From Prevotellaceae bacterium UBA2448 (GTDB lineage: Bacteria > Bacteroidota > Bacteroidia > Bacteroidales > Bacteroidaceae): a DNA stretch of 64,000 nucleotides. Shown one piece after another: positions 57,157-64,000 of the stretch (positions are counted from its first letter, which is position 1; the number at the start of each line of letters is the position of its first letter). The stretch lies in NCBI GenBank assembly GCA_002342585.1, contig DDQG01000019.1, positions 1-64,000 on the forward strand. Direction: 5' to 3'. The notes beneath the pieces are model-generated. The model saw nothing but the letters and a program-made list of their open reading frames with translations, made no database searches and was not told where the DNA came from. Both the position numbers and the translations under genes were made by a program.

Positions 57157-57864
57157 ATGGGCAAGAAAAAACCGGTAATACATAATAAACGCAGAAATTC
57201 TATACGAATTCATCATGAGGGAGTCAGTTCTCTTGTGGCTTGCGGGATTATATATGTATTGATACTTGGAGTAGTGTGGAAGATGCAAGGAAGTTTCCCT
57301 TGGTGGGGATTTGTTTTTGTGATAGCTTACACCATAGCATATGGAATTCTGATAAATTTCTATCGTTGCCCAATCCGCATGTTCCAAGGTCCTACTACAA
57401 AATCGATTGTTGCTCCAGCGGATGGTCGTGTCGTTGTGATTCAGGAAGTTGACGAACGTGAATACTTTCATGATAAGCGACTTATGATTTCTATATTCAT
57501 GTCGCCGCTGAATGTTCATGCAAACTGGATTCCTTGTGAAGGAAGAATTATAAAAGTTGCCCACCAGAAAGGAAACTACATGAAGGCATATCTGCCAAAG
57601 GCTAGTACCGAGAATGAGCGTTCGATGGTGGTGATAAAAACTCCGCATGGAACAGAAGTCATGGTAAGACAAATTGCTGGTGCAATGGCTCGTCGTATCG
57701 TGACTTACTCAAAGGCTGGTGAAGATTGTTTTATCGACGACCACTTGGGATTCATAAAGTTGGGTAGCCGTGTTGATGTGTATCTGCCATTGGATAGTGA
57801 GGTGCTCGTGAAGATGGGGCAGGCTACTGTGGGTGATGAAACATTATTGGCGCGACTGAAGTAA
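57157..57864 (+). CDS. psd: Phosphatidylserine decarboxylase proenzyme
   Basis: 235 aa, the short form. A membrane segment (about 28-70, with two helices) precedes the enzyme: IVAPADGRVVVIQEV, LMISIFMSPLNVHANWIPCE, AGAMARRIVTYSKAGEDC and DDHLGFIKLGSRVDVYLP, in which the Gly-Ser bond of LGS is the autocleavage site that creates the pyruvoyl cofactor. It converts phosphatidylserine to phosphatidylethanolamine. pssA, which makes its substrate, starts 13 nt later. Confidence 0.95.
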   Translation: MGKKKPVIHNKRRNSIRIHHEGVSSLVACGIIYVLILGVVWKMQGSFPWWGFVFVIAYTIAYGILINFYRCPIRMFQGPTTKSIVAPADGRVVVIQEVDEREYFHDKRLMISIFMSPLNVHANWIPCEGRIIKVAHQKGNYMKAYLPKASTENERSMVVIKTPHGTEVMVRQIAGAMARRIVTYSKAGEDCFIDDHLGFIKLGSRVDVYLPLDSEVLVKMGQATVGDETLLARLK

Positions 57865-57877
57865 GATTTTAAGGATT

Positions 57878-58624
57878 ATGATATTCAATTTGCCAAATCT
57901 ATTTACTTGCAGCAATCTTATTTGTGGTTGTATTGCTACATATTGCGCATTCCATCATGGACATACGCTTGCCTTTTTGTTTATTCTTGGAGGAGCTTTT
58001 TTCGATTTCTTCGATGGAATGCTTGCCCGTGCTTTGGGAAAATCGGGTAGATTCGGCATAGAACTCGACTCGCTTGCAGATGTGGTTACGTTTGGTGTTG
58101 CCCCTTCAGCAATGATATTTACCCTGTTTAATCATGTTGCCTATCCTCAGTTTATGGCTTCTGAGCTATGGTTCTCCGTTATGCCTTTTACGGCCTTTCT
58201 GATGGCTGCAGCTTCTGCTCTGAGACTGGCGAAATTTAATATAGACGAACGGCAACATGTCGATTTCATCGGGCTTCCTACACCAGCCAATGCAATTTTC
58301 TGGGCAGCTCTGATTTCGAGTTCCGAGGCTTGGTTGACAGGCCCTCATTTCAATGCCTTCTTCCTTTTTGCCTTCATGATTTTGTCTTCGTGGCTGTTGG
58401 TTTGTGAAGTACCTATGTTTTCTCTGAAATTCAAGAAAAACAATCCGAATAATGGCATAAAAAAGGTATTTATATGTATGGTGATTTGCATTCTTGTTGC
58501 ATGTGCTGTTATAGGTGTAATTACCGGCTATGTGTGGCACGAACTTACTAAGGGAGCTGCTATATCTATAGGTGTTTATGTGCTGATGGGCTTTGTTAGA
58601 ATTTTCTTGCCAAATAAGAAATAA
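57878..58624 (+). CDS. pssA: CDP-diacylglycerol-serine O-phosphatidyltransferase
   Basis: 248 aa, about seven membrane helices. The CDP-alcohol phosphotransferase motif D-G-x2-A-R-x8-G-x3-D-x3-D is exact in DGMLARALGKSGRFGIELDS-LAD (about 48-70). NLFTCSNLICGCIA at the N-terminus marks the PssA subgroup. It makes phosphatidylserine for the Psd enzyme encoded just upstream; the pair forms the phosphatidylethanolamine branch. Confidence 0.95.
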   Translation: MIFNLPNLFTCSNLICGCIATYCAFHHGHTLAFLFILGGAFFDFFDGMLARALGKSGRFGIELDSLADVVTFGVAPSAMIFTLFNHVAYPQFMASELWFSVMPFTAFLMAAASALRLAKFNIDERQHVDFIGLPTPANAIFWAALISSSEAWLTGPHFNAFFLFAFMILSSWLLVCEVPMFSLKFKKNNPNNGIKKVFICMVICILVACAVIGVITGYVWHELTKGAAISIGVYVLMGFVRIFLPNKK

Positions 58625-58667
58625 TTCTTTTGTATCACATTTTTTAATCGTTGATTTTTATTTGACT

Positions 58668-58940
58668 ATGAGTATTTTAGCTCCAATTATATTCATTTTC
58701 TTTTTCCTCCTTGTTATTGCTCTTTTGGGTTTCTCAATTGTGCTAAATGGCATTTTGGGGTTGTGGTATGGATTTATTCGTCGTTTCTTCGGAGGATCAC
58801 CTATGGCATCTGGCGAAAATTCTCGTCGCCGTACTTATTGGAATGGCAGATCATCTGGGAATGAAAATCAAGATGAAGGGGAAGGAAAAATATTCTCGTC
58901 CGATGAGGGAACTTATGTTGATTTTGAAGAAGTAAAATAG
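58668..58940 (+). CDS. DUF4834-like small membrane protein
   Basis: 90 aa from ATG 58668; an in-frame ATG 58593 would overlap pssA and is less likely. One long N-terminal hydrophobic segment (about 4-40, with LGFSIVLNGILGLWYGFIRR), then a polar tail rich in Arg, Asn and acidic residues (RRRTYWNGRSSGNENQDEGE, ending YVDFEEVK). It resembles the DUF4834 family of Bacteroidales. Function unknown. It follows pssA by 43 nt and ends before a terminator. Confidence 0.7.
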   Translation: MSILAPIIFIFFFLLVIALLGFSIVLNGILGLWYGFIRRFFGGSPMASGENSRRRTYWNGRSSGNENQDEGEGKIFSSDEGTYVDFEEVK

Positions 58941-58962
58941 AAAAGAAAAAATACTTGTAATA

Positions 58963-58988
58963 TGGAGGGCGCAATATGCGTCCTTTTT
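58963..58988 (+). terminator. Terminator of the psd-pssA unit
   Basis: GGGCGC, loop AATAT, GCGTCC (one G-T pair), then six T residues. Confidence 0.8.
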
Positions 58989-59073
58989 TATTTTCAAGAA
59001 TCATGCTAATCCCTTTATTTTAGACACTTCTGGCGATGCGCTGAAATTTTTTTTGAAAAAAAATGTATAAAAT

Positions 59074-59105
59074 GTGGGGAAAAGTGGGGGATTTTATTAC
59101 CTTTG
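59074..59105 (+). promoter_or_regulatory. mraZ promoter with two MraZ boxes
   Basis: GTGGG occurs at 59074-59078 and 59084-59088, separated by 5 nt, which is the known MraZ-binding pattern. They cover the expected -33 region of the -7 element TACCTTTG (59098-59105), 42 nt before the ATG. Confidence 0.75.
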
Positions 59106-59147
59106 TGCCGAAGTTTGGTTTGAAGCCTGCTTTTATACAAGGTAATT

Positions 59148-59603
59148 ATGCGATTCATAGGTGACTATACAGCAAAAACGGATGCTAAGGGTAGAGTATT
59201 CCTCCCGGCTCAGTTCCGTCGTGTTCTGGAAGCAGAAGACGAAGTGAAACTGGTTTTGCGTAATGATTTATTCCAGAATTGCCTTGTTTTATGTCCTGAG
59301 TCAGTATGGAATGCTGAGTTGGACGATTTGAAGAGTAAGTTGAATCGTTATAATAGCAAACACCAGATGATTTGGCGTCGTTTCGTGGCAAATGCAGAAC
59401 TGGTGGAGTTGGACTCAAATGGTCGCTTCTTGATTGGAAAACGTAAATTGGAGTTCGCTGGAATCAAGTCGGAAGTTCGTTTCTTGGCTGTCGATGAACG
59501 TATTGAAGTGTGGGATAAAGATGCTTTGGAGAAAGTATTGAACGAAGGTGAGAGTCTTGGTCAGGAAATAGAAAATTTGCTTGGTGATGAAACTGCTTTT
59601 TAA
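59148..59603 (+). CDS. mraZ: Transcriptional regulator MraZ
   Basis: 151 aa with two AbrB-like halves: GDYTAKTDAKGRVFLPAQFR and VELDSNGRFLIGKRKLEF, each with the DxKGR-type motif. MraZ forms rings and represses its own division/cell-wall operon by binding spaced GTGGG repeats, and two such boxes lie in its promoter here. First gene of the mra (dcw) cluster. Confidence 0.96.
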   Translation: MRFIGDYTAKTDAKGRVFLPAQFRRVLEAEDEVKLVLRNDLFQNCLVLCPESVWNAELDDLKSKLNRYNSKHQMIWRRFVANAELVELDSNGRFLIGKRKLEFAGIKSEVRFLAVDERIEVWDKDALEKVLNEGESLGQEIENLLGDETAF

Positions 59604-59669
59604 CGAAATACGTGTAGGTATTAGCGGTTTGAGGCTTAGATCGAATAAAAACGGTTATCTGACAATATA

Positions 59670-60575
59670 ATGGCTGAGAAGTGTTATCATGTACCAGTGC
59701 TGTTGAAAGAAAGTGTTGATGGCTTGAACATCGGCAAGGGGGGCATTTATGTAGATGTTACTTTTGGTGGTGGTGGTCATTCACGCGAAATACTCTCAAG
59801 GCTTGATGGTGGTCATCTATACTCATTTGACCAAGATGCTGAAGCAGAACAGAATATAGTCGGAGCCGAGTCGTTCACATTTGTGAGGTCAAATTTCAGA
59901 TTTCTGAAAAATTTCATGCGTTACTATGGTGTGAGTGAAATTGACGGTTTGTTGGCAGACTTAGGAGTTAGTTCACATCATTTCGACGATAGTAAGAGAG
60001 GCTTTTCGTTTCGTTTTGAAGGGGATCTTGACATGAGGATGAATCAAAGAGCAGGCAAGACAGCTGCCGATGTGCTGAACGGATATAGCGAAAAACAGTT
60101 AGCAGATATTTTCTATTTGTATGGTGAACTGAAACAAGGAAGGAAATTGGCTGCGGCTGTTGTGGCGGCGCGTAAAGAAAAAGAGTTGAAAACAATAGGC
60201 GATTTCATCGATGTTGCTACTCCTTTTATAGGTAGAGATAGAGAAAAAAAAGACTTAGCGAAGGTTTTTCAAGCCCTGAGGATAGAAGTGAATGGTGAGT
60301 TGGATGCTTTGAAACAGATGCTAAACTCCGCAATTGAGATGTTGAAGCCAGGTGGTAGATTAGTTGTGATTACTTATCATTCGCTTGAAGATAGAATAGT
60401 GAAGAACATGATGAAAAGTGGAAATGCAGAGGGCGAAGTGGAGAAAGATTTCTTCGGAAGAGTGTCATCGCCTCTTAGAGTAATTAACAGCAAGGTGATA
60501 GTTCCTACAGACGAAGAGATGGAAAGTAATCCGAGAAGCAGAAGTGCGAAGTTGAGAATTGCAGAGAAAGTTTAG
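59670..60575 (+). CDS. rsmH: 16S rRNA C1402 N4-methyltransferase RsmH
   Basis: 301 aa. SAM-binding loop YVDVTFGGGGHSREIL (about 27-42), FDQDAEAEQN, FRFLKNFMRYYGVSEIDGLL, LGVSSHHFDDSKRGFSFR, LDMRMNQ and C-terminal LVVITYHSLEDRIVKNMM are all MraW/RsmH hallmarks. It methylates the decoding site of 16S rRNA. Second gene of the mra cluster; the ftsL-like gene starts 22 nt later. Confidence 0.96.
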   Translation: MAEKCYHVPVLLKESVDGLNIGKGGIYVDVTFGGGGHSREILSRLDGGHLYSFDQDAEAEQNIVGAESFTFVRSNFRFLKNFMRYYGVSEIDGLLADLGVSSHHFDDSKRGFSFRFEGDLDMRMNQRAGKTAADVLNGYSEKQLADIFYLYGELKQGRKLAAAVVAARKEKELKTIGDFIDVATPFIGRDREKKDLAKVFQALRIEVNGELDALKQMLNSAIEMLKPGGRLVVITYHSLEDRIVKNMMKSGNAEGEVEKDFFGRVSSPLRVINSKVIVPTDEEMESNPRSRSAKLRIAEKV

Positions 60576-60597
60576 AATTGTTACATTACTATATATA

Positions 60598-61092
60598 ATG
60601 AGTAAGGAAGAAGAATATCAAGATCCTGAGTTGCAAGAATTGCAATCAGAAGCAGAGGAGCATCAGGAGACGATGAATGCCATCAACCAGTATGTTGATG
60701 AAGAAGCCATGGGCGACTTGTCGTTCAAGGCTATCTTGGGTGGTGATATTCTTGGTAGCAAGTTCTTTCTGAAACAAATTCTGTTTGTGATGTTTTGTGT
60801 AGTGTTGATGCTCACATATACTGCAAATAGATATTCCAGTCAACAAGATGCGATTCTGATAGATGAGTTGAGAAATGAACTGCAAGATGTGAAATACAAT
60901 GTGATGACTCAATCGAGCGAACTCATGAACTTTACTCGCCAGTCGAATATAGAAAAACTGCTGAAACAGACGAATGATAGCACGTTGCAGAACCCTACAA
61001 CCCCTCCATATCTGATACGAACCGACGGACAGAATCCAGAACCGGTGATACAGCAGCCGGAGGTGGAAGAAGAAGGTGAACCAACAGTTTGA
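60598..61092 (+). CDS. ftsL: FtsL-like divisome protein
   Basis: 164 aa from ATG 60598 (MSKEEEYQDPELQELQSEAE). An acidic N-terminus, one membrane helix (about 60-82, ILFVMFCVVLMLTYTANRYS), then a coiled coil (about 85-120) and a Pro/Glu-rich tail. Sequence identity to FtsL is not expected, but the topology and position between rsmH and ftsI support it. It would bridge FtsB/FtsQ and FtsI/FtsW. Confidence 0.83.
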   Translation: MSKEEEYQDPELQELQSEAEEHQETMNAINQYVDEEAMGDLSFKAILGGDILGSKFFLKQILFVMFCVVLMLTYTANRYSSQQDAILIDELRNELQDVKYNVMTQSSELMNFTRQSNIEKLLKQTNDSTLQNPTTPPYLIRTDGQNPEPVIQQPEVEEEGEPTV

Positions 61093-61106
61093 AAAATGAT
61101 TAAGCT

Positions 61107-63272
61107 ATGAAGTTTGACAAGAAATACATAACAGGAAGATTCTCAGCCATCGTAATTGGTGCGCTGTTGGTTTGTGTGCTTATCATTTGGAAGGCTCTAT
61201 ATACTGCAACTGTGGATAGGGACAAATGGATGCAAGTAGCTGCTATTTCTGTGTCGGACACTATGGTTATGAAGCCAATACGCGGTAATATATTGTCGGC
61301 TGACGGACAGCTGATGGCAAGTAGCCTGCCCGACTATAAATTATATATTGACTTTCTATCAGGTATTGACAGAAAGGATTCTATAGATTCTAATGGAAAA
61401 CGTGTCAGCAGAACTTACGATGCAAAACAGTTGGAAGAGAAAGACTCTGTGTGGATGTCGAGCATGGATACTATATGCAGTGGATTGGCACGAATTTGTC
61501 CAAGATATACTCAGGAGGAATACAGAGCACATCTGACTAAGGGTTTGAAGGAAAGAAAACGCTACTGGGAAGTTTGTCCACATATGGTACTTAACTATAT
61601 CCAGTATAATGATATAATGAAGTTGCCTATTTTTAACTACAAAAACAGGTATCGCAGTGGTCTTACTATTGTAGAACGAAACAACAGAAACAAGCCATTT
61701 GGATCATTGGCAAAGCGTACATTAGGAGAAATGTTCGGTGCTAAGGATAGTGCTCGTTCCGGTTTGGAACTTGCATACGACTCTCTTCTGCGTGGTGTGC
61801 CAGGTAAAAAGCATCACAAGAAGGTGTTGTCAAAATATTTGGACATCATTGACCAAGAGCCGGTGGATGGCTATGATCTCGTAAGCACAATAGATGTAGG
61901 TATGCAAGATATCTGTGAAAGTGCCCTTAGACAGAAACTTCAGGAGTTGGATGCAACGATGGGTGTTGTTGTGCTTATGGAGGTTAAGACAGGTGATGTA
62001 AAAGCAATTGTGAACCTGCAACGCTATGATGATGGTAACTATTACGAAGCTCGAAACTATGCATTAGCATCGTTGATGGAACCAGGTTCTACATTCAAAA
62101 CCGCATCTATCATGGTTGGTATTGACGACGGATATATAAAGGTTACAGACTGGGTTGAGACAGGAAATGGCGTGTGCAATATGTATGGAGCATTGATGAA
62201 GGACCATAACTGGGCAACACGTGGCGGATACGGAACAATAGATGTGCCTCACGTTCTGATGTTCTCTTCAAATATCGGTGTAAGTAAACTGATTGATAAG
62301 TACTACCACGATCAGCCGGAGAAGTTCGTAAGCGGATTGCGACGTATAGGTATTGGTACACCGCTAGGCTTGCCATTCGACGGTGCTGCAGACCCTCGAA
62401 TCCGTATGCCGCATAAAGACCGACGTGGAGGTTATAAGCAAAGTGATAACTGGTCGGCTACTGCCTTACCTTGGATGTCGATTGGATACGAAACGCAGAT
62501 TCCGCCCATTTCAACGGTGGCTTTCTATAATGCAATTGCGAACAACGGAAAGATGGTTCGCCCACGATTTGTAAAAGGAATAGAAAAAAATGGTGAATTA
62601 GTGGAGGAGTTCCCCGTAGAGGTTATAAAGAATAGTATTTGTAAAAGGTCCACCCTCAAGGATATCCAGACCATTCTGCAAAGAGTGGTCTGTGATAAAG
62701 AGGGACTCGGAAAGAAGGCTGGCAACCCCTACTTCCATGTATCAGGAAAAACTGGTACGGCTCAGGTATCTAACGGAAGCGGATATAAGGGCGGCAAAAA
62801 CGAACACCTTGTAAGTTTTTGCGGCTATTATCCATCGGAAGATCCAAAGTACTCGTGCATCGTAGCGATACGACACTCGTACTATGTAGCCAGTGGTGGT
62901 GGTCAGGCGGGTGTTGTGTTCTCAAAGATTGCACAAAGAGTGTATAGCAAGAATGTGACTACAAACCTGAAATTAGCACAGGACTCTACTGCCATTTTTG
63001 TACCAGATGTGAAAGCAAGTTACAACAAAGATTACAAGAATGTGCTTACATCACTCGGAATCAAACATGGTAATATGGAGAATGCTCCAACAACTAATGA
63101 TGTGATGGAGGTTCCTGATGTAAGAGGACTTGGAGCTAGAGATGCGGTGTATGAATTGGCATCACGTGGTCTTAAGGTAAGAAGTAGAGGATGTGGAGTG
63201 GTTACAAAACAAAGTATTACTGCTGGCGCGAAGTTGGAGCCAGGACAGACTATCCTCATTGAACTGAACTAG
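61107..63272 (+). CDS. ftsI: Division-specific penicillin-binding protein (FtsI) with PASTA domain
   Basis: 721 aa. N-terminal membrane helix (about 12-32), PBP dimerisation region (MKPIRGNILSADGQLMASSL), transpeptidase domain with GSTFKTASIM (SxxK, about 326), FSSNIGVSK (SxN, about 386) and SGKTGTAQVS (KTG, about 547), and a C-terminal PASTA domain (about 655-721; VPDVRGLGARDAVYELASRG, PGQTILIELN). It makes septal crosslinks with FtsW. murE starts 50 nt later. Confidence 0.96.
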   Translation: MKFDKKYITGRFSAIVIGALLVCVLIIWKALYTATVDRDKWMQVAAISVSDTMVMKPIRGNILSADGQLMASSLPDYKLYIDFLSGIDRKDSIDSNGKRVSRTYDAKQLEEKDSVWMSSMDTICSGLARICPRYTQEEYRAHLTKGLKERKRYWEVCPHMVLNYIQYNDIMKLPIFNYKNRYRSGLTIVERNNRNKPFGSLAKRTLGEMFGAKDSARSGLELAYDSLLRGVPGKKHHKKVLSKYLDIIDQEPVDGYDLVSTIDVGMQDICESALRQKLQELDATMGVVVLMEVKTGDVKAIVNLQRYDDGNYYEARNYALASLMEPGSTFKTASIMVGIDDGYIKVTDWVETGNGVCNMYGALMKDHNWATRGGYGTIDVPHVLMFSSNIGVSKLIDKYYHDQPEKFVSGLRRIGIGTPLGLPFDGAADPRIRMPHKDRRGGYKQSDNWSATALPWMSIGYETQIPPISTVAFYNAIANNGKMVRPRFVKGIEKNGELVEEFPVEVIKNSICKRSTLKDIQTILQRVVCDKEGLGKKAGNPYFHVSGKTGTAQVSNGSGYKGGKNEHLVSFCGYYPSEDPKYSCIVAIRHSYYVASGGGQAGVVFSKIAQRVYSKNVTTNLKLAQDSTAIFVPDVKASYNKDYKNVLTSLGIKHGNMENAPTTNDVMEVPDVRGLGARDAVYELASRGLKVRSRGCGVVTKQSITAGAKLEPGQTILIELN

Positions 63273-63322
63273 ACGAGAGGTACTATAAAACTTAAACAAA
63301 ATAGTAACATAGATATAAGCTT

Positions 63323-64000
63323 ATGAAACTACAACAACTGCTTAATGGTGTAAGCATCCTTGATCACAAAGGAAATATGGATATAGATGTGAAAGGTGTG
63401 AATATAGATTCACGCAAGGTGGGCAAGGGTGATATGTTTATAGCAGTCAAGGGAACTGCTGTTGATGGTCATGTATATATTCCTAAGGCTGTTGAACAGG
63501 GTGCAAGTGTGATAGTTTGCGAGAAAATAGATGACCCTGTAAGCGGCGTTGGATATCTCCTTGTAGAGAATACAGAGCAGATTGTAGGTCAGATAGCTAC
63601 AAATTTCTATGGTAATCCGACGGAGAAATTGAAACTTGTAGGTGTAACTGGCACAAACGGGAAGACTACTATCGCAACGGTTCTATATAATATGTTCCGT
63701 AAGATGGGGCATAAAGTTGGTCTACTTTCAACAGTCGTAAACTACATAGATGGTGAAGCAGTTGCAACTGATCACACTACTCCTGATCCTGTTACTCTTA
63801 ACGAGCTTCTTGCAAAGATGGTTGATGCAGGGTGTGAATATGCGTTCATGGAGGTAAGTAGTCATTCTATTGTTCAGAATCGTATTGGAGGACTCAAGTT
63901 CGTAGGTGGATTGTTTACTAACATTACCCGTGATCACCTTGATTATCATAAGACATTTGAGAATTACCTAAAAGCAAAAAAATTATTCTTTGATCGTCTG
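63323..64000 (+). CDS. murE: UDP-MurNAc-dipeptide ligase MurE, 3' end outside window
   Basis: 226 codons are in the window and the frame is still open at its edge. Mur-ligase features: VNIDSRKVGKGDMFIAVKGT, ATP loop LVGVTGTNGKTTIATVLYNM (about 107-120), STVVNYIDGEAVATDHTTPD with PVTLNELLAKM, MEVSSHSIVQNRIGGLKFVG and TNITRDHLDYHKTFENYL. The HTTPDPVTLNELLAKM and DHLDYHKTFE blocks mark MurE rather than MurF. The C-terminal DNPR-type motif that separates meso-diaminopimelate from lysine users lies outside. Fifth gene of the mra cluster. Confidence 0.95.
   Translation, partial: MKLQQLLNGVSILDHKGNMDIDVKGVNIDSRKVGKGDMFIAVKGTAVDGHVYIPKAVEQGASVIVCEKIDDPVSGVGYLLVENTEQIVGQIATNFYGNPTEKLKLVGVTGTNGKTTIATVLYNMFRKMGHKVGLLSTVVNYIDGEAVATDHTTPDPVTLNELLAKMVDAGCEYAFMEVSSHSIVQNRIGGLKFVGGLFTNITRDHLDYHKTFENYLKAKKLFFDRL

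Overview
The window is chromosomal DNA from a Bacteroidota bacterium, most likely a Prevotella-like member of the Bacteroidales. The signs are a complete type IX secretion/gliding core (PorP, PorK/GldK, PorL/GldL, PorM/GldM, PorN/GldN), a GldH-type lipoprotein, a fused aspartokinase-homoserine dehydrogenase, RF2 without a programmed frameshift, a tmRNA tag reading GETSYALAA, and many promoters of the Bacteroidota form TTTG-N19/20-TAnnTTTG. Genus is inference; no rRNA is present.

Layout. 1-1.9 kb: two secreted-protein genes, one with a dockerin-like repeat (cut by the window edge) and one with a cohesin-like domain plus two InlB-type repeats. 1.9-3.6 kb: an accessory patch with two arrays of tandem 22-bp palindromes, three copies of a 30-bp direct repeat, an orphan Phd/YefM antitoxin and a HigBA toxin-antitoxin pair. 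3.7-12.5 kb: cysS, a small membrane protein, then thrA-apgM-thrC (threonine synthesis) and a 7TM-HD phosphodiesterase of the PgpH type. 12.6-18.7 kb: tRNA-Phe and a tripartite RND efflux pump. 18.9-21.2 kb: a secreted SASA-type esterase and an isolated membrane protein, with a possible insertion-sequence scar between them. 21.5-25.5 kb: MaoC-like protein, ribosomal protein L19, mannonate dehydratase plus an SDR (hexuronate catabolism), and an outer-membrane beta-barrel. 25.6-36.1 kb: priA, a Gly-rich LTXXQ-like protein, porPKLMN, then an M6 metallopeptidase that is a probable cargo of the secretion system.

36.2-45.5 kb: tRNA(CAT), a small secreted protein with a T9SS-type tail, a CYTH protein, prfB, an lptG-type permease, ribBA, an aminotransferase, two nitroreductases and an NSS symporter. 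45.6-52 kb: a single-domain purH followed by mreBCD-mrdA-rodA (cell elongation). 52-57 kb: gldH-ricT-holB and ssrA (tmRNA) on the minus strand, murF on the plus strand, a third tandem-palindrome array, and tRNA-Gln/tRNA(CAT). 57.1-64 kb: psd-pssA (phosphatidylethanolamine synthesis), a DUF4834-like protein, and the start of the division/cell-wall cluster mraZ-rsmH-ftsL-ftsI-murE, cut by the window edge.

Most of the window is ordinary core genome. The least explained material is between genes: three arrays of palindromes repeated every 21-22 bp with unrelated sequences but the same architecture, the 30-bp repeats around the toxin-antitoxin genes, a 15-bp core promoter shared exactly by three tRNA promoters and the L19 promoter, and a terminator hairpin whose loop is the next gene's -7 element. 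All functional statements are read from sequence and family knowledge; no database search was run.
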